This document shows positions 38,155-43,226 of a DNA stretch of 43,226 bases, piece after piece (the first letter of the stretch is position 1; every line of letters starts with the position of its first letter). The DNA is taken from positions 1-43,226 of IMG/VR virus record IMGVR_UViG_3300044984_000613; one strand, 5' to 3'. Source of the stretch: a virus. Position numbers and translations under genes: made by a program. Under the pieces are notes generated by a model. It was not told the origin of the DNA. It worked only from the letters and a program-made list of their open reading frames with translations, and ran no database searches.

Positions 38155-38481
38155 TTAGTTTAGGTACGCCTTCCCGCTGAATGGGTCGACGAAGGTTATG
38201 GTTAGGGTGTTTAAGGAGTTATATTGGAGGTCTCCAATAACAACATTTTCTGTGGAATCAACAACGACAGCCACTGGCTTCTTGCCTAGATTGTGCGTTA
38301 TGACCCATACCGCCGATGGCATATTTTGCTCATAGACAAAGTGAGCATCTCCGCCGCCTCCGGTGACGCCCTTGACGGACATAGAGGTAGTGGGCCTTGG
38401 TATGACAATAGTATTCTGTAGCGTCGGTTGTTTGACGCTTACATTGATTTGTTCACCGCTATTTATGGATATATCGCTCAT
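38155..38481 (-). CDS. Small fibre/baseplate protein with HNLG beta domain
   Basis: 108 residues. A Ser/Asn/Val-rich N-terminus (about 1-45) precedes 'WVITHNLGKKPVAVVVDSTENVVIGDLQYNSLNTLTITFVDPFSGKAYLN', a C-terminal beta domain met in many phage tail and fibre proteins. The same kind of domain closes the 385-residue neighbour. Its ATG overlaps the stop of the preceding gene (ATGA), and it lies 7 nt before the next gene, so expression is tightly coupled. Probably an accessory part of the adsorption apparatus. Confidence 0.65.
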   Translation of the reverse strand: MSDISINSGEQINVSVKQPTLQNTIVIPRPTTSMSVKGVTGGGGDAHFVYEQNMPSAVWVITHNLGKKPVAVVVDSTENVVIGDLQYNSLNTLTITFVDPFSGKAYLN

Positions 38482-38837
38482 ATCGTAACGTCCTCATTTA
38501 CTTTGAATATACCATAGAGCCACGTCTTCACGGCGCCGGCGTTGGTGCTCTGTAGGTCATATACATATAAACCCCCTTCGATACCCGCCATAGTTGCAGG
38601 GGCCGCAGTGATGGTTAGTACACCTAAGTTGGTGCCGTTGTAGGTGAATAAGCTATCCTCGACGATTGCTGATGCTGAAGTGTCGGTCTCCCTAACGTCA
38701 AGCTTCCAGGTGTATCCGGTCAGGTTTATCACCACGCCGGCATCGTCCTTGAACGTAAGCTCAAGACGGAATGAGTCCCCCTTACGACAGGTTATATCGA
38801 CTCTTTGTGCTGTATCTAGATTAATCTGGGCTGCCAT
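38478..38837 (-). CDS. Baseplate/fibre adaptor protein (BppU N-terminal-like)
   Basis: 119 residues, all beta. 'ITCRKGDSFRLELTFKDDAGVVINLTGYTWKLDVRETDTS' resembles the immunoglobulin-like N-terminal domain of phage upper-baseplate proteins (BppU family). That domain typically anchors fibres, and 'GGLYVYDLQSTNAGAVKTWLYGIFKVNEDVTI' completes it. First gene of the adsorption block, directly after portal, with a TATATTTG box four nt before its ATG. The family call is tentative; the link to fibre attachment is inferred from it and from the neighbours. Confidence 0.55.
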   Translation of the reverse strand: MAAQINLDTAQRVDITCRKGDSFRLELTFKDDAGVVINLTGYTWKLDVRETDTSASAIVEDSLFTYNGTNLGVLTITAAPATMAGIEGGLYVYDLQSTNAGAVKTWLYGIFKVNEDVTI

Positions 38838-38841
38838 AGTG

Positions 38842-38849
38842 CAAATATA
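38842..38849 (-). promoter_or_regulatory. -7 box TATATTTG, 4 nt before ATG
   Basis: An exact TAnnTTTG in the 17-nt gap between portal stop and the adaptor ATG (38837), with CACT between. Surrounding bases TTGGTATATTTGCA are shared with the connector promoter. Leaderless start likely. A TTG at 16 nt is too close for the normal spacing. Confidence 0.55.
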
Positions 38850-38854
38850 CCAAC

Positions 38855-41287
38855 TTATTGATTGCCAAGAATTTGAGACATCAGGTCCTGCTGCTCGTCG
38901 GTTAGCTCGCCTCGCTCGCCCTTACGCTGTGATATCAGCTTGGATTGCTCGACGGCCTGCTTCTTAACGCGGGAGTCCTTGGCCTGCTCACGCTGACCTT
39001 CTACGTTCATACGGAAATCACGCTCCTCTTGGTTTACCGCCATACGGGATTCACCCTCAGCCTTGGCGAGTTCTATCTTAAGCTGGTATTCCCGCTCGAG
39101 CAACTGCATCTTAATCTGAGACTCTAGGTTTAACCTCTGCATCTCAAGCTGCGACTTCACTTCCTCAGTCTGCACCGCGGCCTGTGCGGACGCCTGAACC
39201 GATTGCTGGTTCATCTGCGACTGCATCTGGCTGTTCTGTGCGGCGATGTCTTGCTTTTGCTTGATGCGCTTCTTACGGCGTACCACAAGTAGCTGCTCGG
39301 CCTGGTCGACGTCCTTGAGTCTACGGATGGACATAGCGTCCTCCAGGTCAATCTCTCCCTGCGCCAGCGACTGCTGGATGTTAGCCTCCAGGTACATCTT
39401 ATCGGAATCCGACATCTCAGGTACCACACGCACTCCGAAGTTATACATCGGTAGGTCGCGGAACGATGCCAGTACATCCATATTGGATTTACCGATGGCG
39501 TTCTCGTACACGCGGTATATCACGGACTGAGGCGGCATAATCTGCATACACTTCACTATGTACTCCACCACCTTCTTGTACAGCATCATAGATGCGTGGG
39601 TGATGTCATACGTTGCGTTGTTGGATGCCTCGATGGCCTGCTGACGTACCCCAACCAATGCGTCACCCTTTGGGGTGGATGCGTCGACGACCTCGTTGAT
39701 ACCGGTGGCGTCGCGAATCATACGCAGATAGTGGTTATATATACCTACGTATGCCTCGATATTACGGATGGCGTTGCCAATCTCGCGAATCGGTGGGTTC
39801 TGAAATCCTCCCTCGGGGTTCTTGGAGCGGTAGTAGAATATACCCGTCTGTTCGTAGATATCCTGTATCTCAAGCGGTTGGAGGTCTCCACCCTGTCCTA
39901 GCTGTACGTTCTCGAGTCCCTCGATATCGATGATTAGACCGTCAGGCTTAGCCTTAGCTACGGACTGCTGAATCTTCAGGTGAGTAATCTGCAACTGGTC
40001 GGCGAATCCTACGATGCCGCTAACCATAGACTTAGGAATCATCCGGCGCATATTCACGGCCACGGCGCTGTACGACAGGCGTGTCCTGGTGATATCGTGG
40101 ATGTTACGGGGCTGGTTGTGCTTCATCCCATACCCGTATAGCTTGTCGGTTCCCACGATAAAGCTGCCCCCGTATAGGGTGACGAACGACATACGCGTGG
40201 GCTTGCGGTCAAATACGCTCTCCTTGGGTGGCTGATATGCCATACCCTTATAGTAGAAGCCTACGTTGCCGAAGCGTGATTCCTTGGACTCATAGAACAC
40301 ATCGTCTACCGATAGGAACTCGAAGTCCATAACCTCCACGATGTACTCGTCGTATCCGAAGATGGTGCGCTGGAGGTTTCTATCGTAGTATGAGTGAGAT
40401 AGCTTGTTGGGGTCGTTGGCGTACTTGTTCTGTACGTTACGTGCCATCTGCGTGTACTCCTCCTCGGTGAACTCATCGCCTGCAAGGCGTCGTAGCTCAG
40501 AGATAGTCAGTCGCTTAACGTGACCCGCGTAGGTCAGGTCATTCATCAGGGGGTCCTCGGTGTACGAGTGGATGAAGTATGCGGGGTCAACGTATTTAGC
40601 GACTAGACCATAGTTGGGGTCGTAATCGGTCTTAGTGACTCCCATACCCACCGATACTAGGTCGGTGACGGCACGGCGGTGGATGGTGTGGTTGTATTCG
40701 TTCCACTCCAGCGTTAGGTTGGCGGCAATCTGCGCGGCAATCTCAGCGTTGGTCTTGACGTTGGAGGCAAGGAAGATTTCAGCCTCCTCGGGGGTATCTG
40801 GAATCTGCTCTAGGTTAGTCCCGATATCGAGTCCAGCCATCTGAGCCTGCTGGAGCATATCCTTATTATCGACGTTAAACTTTACCTCCGCCTTCTTGCG
40901 CTCCTTCTCAGTTATGCTCAAAGGGTCGATTGCTTCGACGTTGGGGTATGGATTCTTAGATAGAATCTTATTGACGACAATCTTAACGAACTTAGGGATG
41001 ATGGGTACCGGTGACCAGTCAATGTTCAACAGTGTACCGTCGCCATTGTTGGGGTCAAGCGAGTTTAGAATCTGCTTGTATATCTTAGTGTCCTGAGTTC
41101 CGTTAGCGTAGTCGCGGTATCGTTCGAACTCATCGAGACGACGCCTAAAAATACTTCCGTGGTCATCCGTATGACCCCACTGCGACTCGATGGCCCTAGC
41201 GTACTTAAGCCCATAGGACTTAGCCGACTTTGCCTCGGTAGATGCTAACGGGTCAGGGAAGTTACCCTGCTTATTATTTTTTTCCAT
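38855..41287 (-). CDS. Portal protein
   Basis: 810 residues from the ATG at 41287. An in-frame TTG 30 nt earlier lies in the promoter box and is rejected. The portal forms the dodecameric ring for DNA entry and exit at one vertex. The N-terminal core has 'DWSPVPIIPKFVKIVVNKILSKNPYPNVEAID' and 'VTDLVSVGMGVTKTDYDPNYGLVAKYVDPAYF', and the stem region has 'GIYNHYLRMIRDATGINEVVDASTPKGDALVGVRQQAIEAS', as in portals of Bacteroidota podoviruses. The last about 150 residues form a Gln/Lys/Glu-rich coiled coil ('QMNQQSVQASAQAAVQTEEVKSQLEMQRLNLESQIKMQLLEREYQLK'), a long barrel/crown extension. It is followed by the adsorption genes and preceded by terminase. Confidence 0.85.
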   Translation of the reverse strand: MEKNNKQGNFPDPLASTEAKSAKSYGLKYARAIESQWGHTDDHGSIFRRRLDEFERYRDYANGTQDTKIYKQILNSLDPNNGDGTLLNIDWSPVPIIPKFVKIVVNKILSKNPYPNVEAIDPLSITEKERKKAEVKFNVDNKDMLQQAQMAGLDIGTNLEQIPDTPEEAEIFLASNVKTNAEIAAQIAANLTLEWNEYNHTIHRRAVTDLVSVGMGVTKTDYDPNYGLVAKYVDPAYFIHSYTEDPLMNDLTYAGHVKRLTISELRRLAGDEFTEEEYTQMARNVQNKYANDPNKLSHSYYDRNLQRTIFGYDEYIVEVMDFEFLSVDDVFYESKESRFGNVGFYYKGMAYQPPKESVFDRKPTRMSFVTLYGGSFIVGTDKLYGYGMKHNQPRNIHDITRTRLSYSAVAVNMRRMIPKSMVSGIVGFADQLQITHLKIQQSVAKAKPDGLIIDIEGLENVQLGQGGDLQPLEIQDIYEQTGIFYYRSKNPEGGFQNPPIREIGNAIRNIEAYVGIYNHYLRMIRDATGINEVVDASTPKGDALVGVRQQAIEASNNATYDITHASMMLYKKVVEYIVKCMQIMPPQSVIYRVYENAIGKSNMDVLASFRDLPMYNFGVRVVPEMSDSDKMYLEANIQQSLAQGEIDLEDAMSIRRLKDVDQAEQLLVVRRKKRIKQKQDIAAQNSQMQSQMNQQSVQASAQAAVQTEEVKSQLEMQRLNLESQIKMQLLEREYQLKIELAKAEGESRMAVNQEERDFRMNVEGQREQAKDSRVKKQAVEQSKLISQRKGERGELTDEQQDLMSQILGNQ

Positions 41288-41314
41288 ACCTATTGTTTGT
41301 CCCCAGTTTATATG

Positions 41315-41322
41315 CAAATATA
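41315..41322 (-). promoter_or_regulatory. -7 box TATATTTG before portal
   Basis: Part of TATATTTGCATATAAAC, identical over 17 bases to the element before the connector operon. It lies 27 nt before the portal ATG. No -33 TTG. Confidence 0.65.
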
Positions 41323-41341
41323 CCCAATAATATGTTGTCGC

Positions 41342-43226
41342 CTAACGACTTACATCCTTGAATCTTCTGAGGAATACTTTGTTCGACATATCGGACGTCT
41401 TCCGCTCCTGTTTTACCTTCTGTGCGGCAAGCAACGCGAGTCCTGAACTGATGGTTAAGTCAAACTTAGTCCTATCGTCGATGCGGTATCCTATCCAATC
41501 CTCCAGTGTCCTGTCGAGGTACATCCTCCCATAATCACCGCTCTCTGAGTCCATACCCACGTGTTCGTGAATATACGCCTCAATAGCTTGCGCGTGGGAC
41601 TGTATCACGTCCTGTGAGTTGGATGGTATACCCTTGGTCTTTACGTTGGAGTGTGAGCCCGGAGCCTTCAGGTGTTCGGGTCTATCCATAATATATCCGT
41701 CGTAACCCCTCGACTCGAAATACCTTACTATCCCGTATTTGTTATTCTCAATAAGGAGCGAATAACCGTAGAATACCGCAGCCATAAGTATATCCTCATA
41801 GAATATACGCGCGAGCGGTGGGCGGTTAGCATATTCGGCCACGAACATATTCGATGGGAAGCTCATATTGAACTTGTTGTATATATGGCAGGCGCCCTTG
41901 GACCCCCTACCGTCCATCGTATTATCGATGTCATAGGAGTCAACGCCTCCGGTGCCTATGTGGTCGTTACCGGGGTATATCTTCCCCTGCTCCTTACGCT
42001 GGTTGTTTCTCACCTCATCGGGCGGAATCCAAGCCACGGTCCACCTTCCGTTCTCGTCGGGGTTCCATAGCACCTTAGTATCCGGCTTGCCGTCCTCCCA
42101 CACGAAGTTACCCTTGATGACTGGGGATGGGTACATCTCCCTGTTATGCTGCAACTGTTCGTATATCCTCCCCACGTTGAAGTGTGATGACTTGGTGGAG
42201 TCGCGGAACGCTTCCTCCTCGCTCCACGGGAACTGACGTATCACCTCATTGAGCTCATAGGGGTCGTGCATCAGCGCCTTGCGCTCGTTCGATAGGAACG
42301 TCTTAGCGCCGATTGATGTGACGTCGCCGTCCATAGTAAGCTCTGGCTCCTTGGGGTCCTCGATGATGGGCATACCATAGATATCGAAGAAACCCTCAAG
42401 CGCCTCGTATGATGGGATGAACAGTTTATATAGCCCACTCTTTGTCCTTCCGTTCTCATTGCGGCGCGTGGGGTCGGAGTCATAGTATAGCTTCCTGTAG
42501 TTAGCGCCCCCCTTATCCAGCGGGTTTACCGTGGAGCCCACCATAGCCTTGCCTACGATTTTCTTACCGACCAGAAGACACGTGCGGTGTACCCTCCATA
42601 CCTCGTTTATATCCAACGGGTTCTCCCACTTACCGGCCTCATCGAGGTATAGGTAGTGCAGCTTCTCACCGTCATAGGCGTTGGCGACGGAGTTCTTCCA
42701 GTTAATAATAGTATCTAGCGCCTCGGTCTGTGAGCTGACCTTATTGGTCTTGGTAATCCTCTTCGCTGGCTCTCGGAACGCAAGCTCCATACGCGGGTTG
42801 GTGGTACCATCCTGTATCGGTTTAAAGAAGAATGGGTACGAGCGGAACATAGGGAGCAGCTTCTTCATAAAGATGTTCTCCTGCGCGTCCTTACCGGTCT
42901 TTGACATAATGCCCAGTACCTTGTTTGACACCTGAGTGCCCTCGTCCGCCAGTGCCGCCCCGCAGATGTTAGTGTATCCGGAGCGTCGGCATTTCGTGTA
43001 TATCTGCCCTACGCATCGTGGGTCCTGCTTACAGGCCTCGAAGTGGATGTATATCTTACGCTGGAAGTCAAGGAAGCTCGCATATCCGATATCCATCTGA
43101 CTCCACTGTAGGAGCATATAGTGATGTCCGGTTATATAGGTAGGAACCCCGTTGTTATAGAACCACACCCCATCGCGGCGTCTGTTGAACTCCTGGTCGA
43201 TGTATTCGGCGTGCTTCACCCTGAAC
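41342..43226 (-). CDS. Terminase large subunit (partial, N-terminus beyond window)
   Basis: Packages DNA into the prohead: an ATPase motor plus a nuclease. The frame is open to the right edge, so the true start is outside; a GTG at 43219 is only the first internal candidate. Visible are 'YITGHHYMLLQWSQMDIGYASFLDFQRKIYIH' near the window edge, a Walker A-like 'KCRRSGYTN' that lacks the usual GK[ST] lysine, and 'GIMSKTGKDAQENIF'. Walker B is 'LHYLYLDEAGKWENP' (acidic DE). The RNase H-type nuclease begins with 'GVDSYDIDNT' and ends with 'KFDLTISSGLALLAA'. The atypical Walker A has basic residues before the glycine, as in some TerL families. It precedes portal, from which it is separated by 54 nt. 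Confidence 0.88.
   Translation of the reverse strand, partial: FRVKHAEYIDQEFNRRRDGVWFYNNGVPTYITGHHYMLLQWSQMDIGYASFLDFQRKIYIHFEACKQDPRCVGQIYTKCRRSGYTNICGAALADEGTQVSNKVLGIMSKTGKDAQENIFMKKLLPMFRSYPFFFKPIQDGTTNPRMELAFREPAKRITKTNKVSSQTEALDTIINWKNSVANAYDGEKLHYLYLDEAGKWENPLDINEVWRVHRTCLLVGKKIVGKAMVGSTVNPLDKGGANYRKLYYDSDPTRRNENGRTKSGLYKLFIPSYEALEGFFDIYGMPIIEDPKEPELTMDGDVTSIGAKTFLSNERKALMHDPYELNEVIRQFPWSEEEAFRDSTKSSHFNVGRIYEQLQHNREMYPSPVIKGNFVWEDGKPDTKVLWNPDENGRWTVAWIPPDEVRNNQRKEQGKIYPGNDHIGTGGVDSYDIDNTMDGRGSKGACHIYNKFNMSFPSNMFVAEYANRPPLARIFYEDILMAAVFYGYSLLIENNKYGIVRYFESRGYDGYIMDRPEHLKAPGSHSNVKTKGIPSNSQDVIQSHAQAIEAYIHEHVGMDSESGDYGRMYLDRTLEDWIGYRIDDRTKFDLTISSGLALLAAQKVKQERKTSDMSNKVFLRRFKDVSR

Noticed and set aside
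41288-41317. TTG start of portal
   Set aside because: Same reason: within the -7 box, with the ATG at 41287 downstream.

Overview
The window is part of a tailed-phage genome, most likely a podovirus infecting a member of the Bacteroidota. Three things point to that host. The regulatory sites match the Bacteroidota promoter consensus (a TAnnTTTG -7 box, with or without a TTG about 20 nt upstream). Start codons lack Shine-Dalgarno sequences. The terminase, portal, capsid and short-tail proteins resemble those of marine and gut Bacteroidota podoviruses. There is no tape measure, sheath or integrase. A short-tail nozzle and a set of internal (ejection-type) proteins follow the connectors. These assignments rest on reading the sequence and on recalled family features, not on a database search.

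Layout. (1) 1-3431, plus strand: a class I ribonucleotide reductase operon, nrdB - free-standing DnaA domain IV protein - nrdA, followed by a host-type promoter, a leader hairpin and a small zinc-ribbon gene. (2) 3508-14359, minus strand, read right to left: three internal virion-type proteins, the last a giant 2688-residue polyvalent protein with an HEAIH zincin motif, then a lipoprotein with the topology of a unimolecular spanin, then a 46-residue basic protein. (3) 14376-24095, minus strand: scaffold, major capsid protein, an unassigned virion-type protein, two connector/ring proteins, a free-standing GIY-YIG homing endonuclease and the tail nozzle. (4) 24096-25927: a divergent promoter region, a secreted 'moron'-like protein on the plus strand with its own promoter and terminator, and a cluster of small minus-strand genes including two membrane proteins that could be holins. 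(5) 25962-38837, minus strand: an adsorption cassette with two very long fibres, each ending in an autocleaving peptidase S74 chaperone domain, plus smaller fibre/baseplate proteins. (6) 38855-43226, minus strand: portal and the large terminase subunit, which runs off the window end.

The genes form one virion programme on the minus strand: packaging (TerL, portal), adsorption fibres, lysis-type membrane proteins, head, connector/nozzle, ejection proteins, spanin. Nucleotide metabolism lies on the plus strand. The programme is divided by GC-rich terminators, and almost every transcription-unit start carries an exact TAnnTTTG box without a detectable -33 TTG. The two plus-strand promoters have both elements. 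This suggests two promoter classes. In four cases the box lies only 3-5 nt before the ATG, so leaderless mRNAs are plausible. No gene-free stretch exceeds 300 bases.
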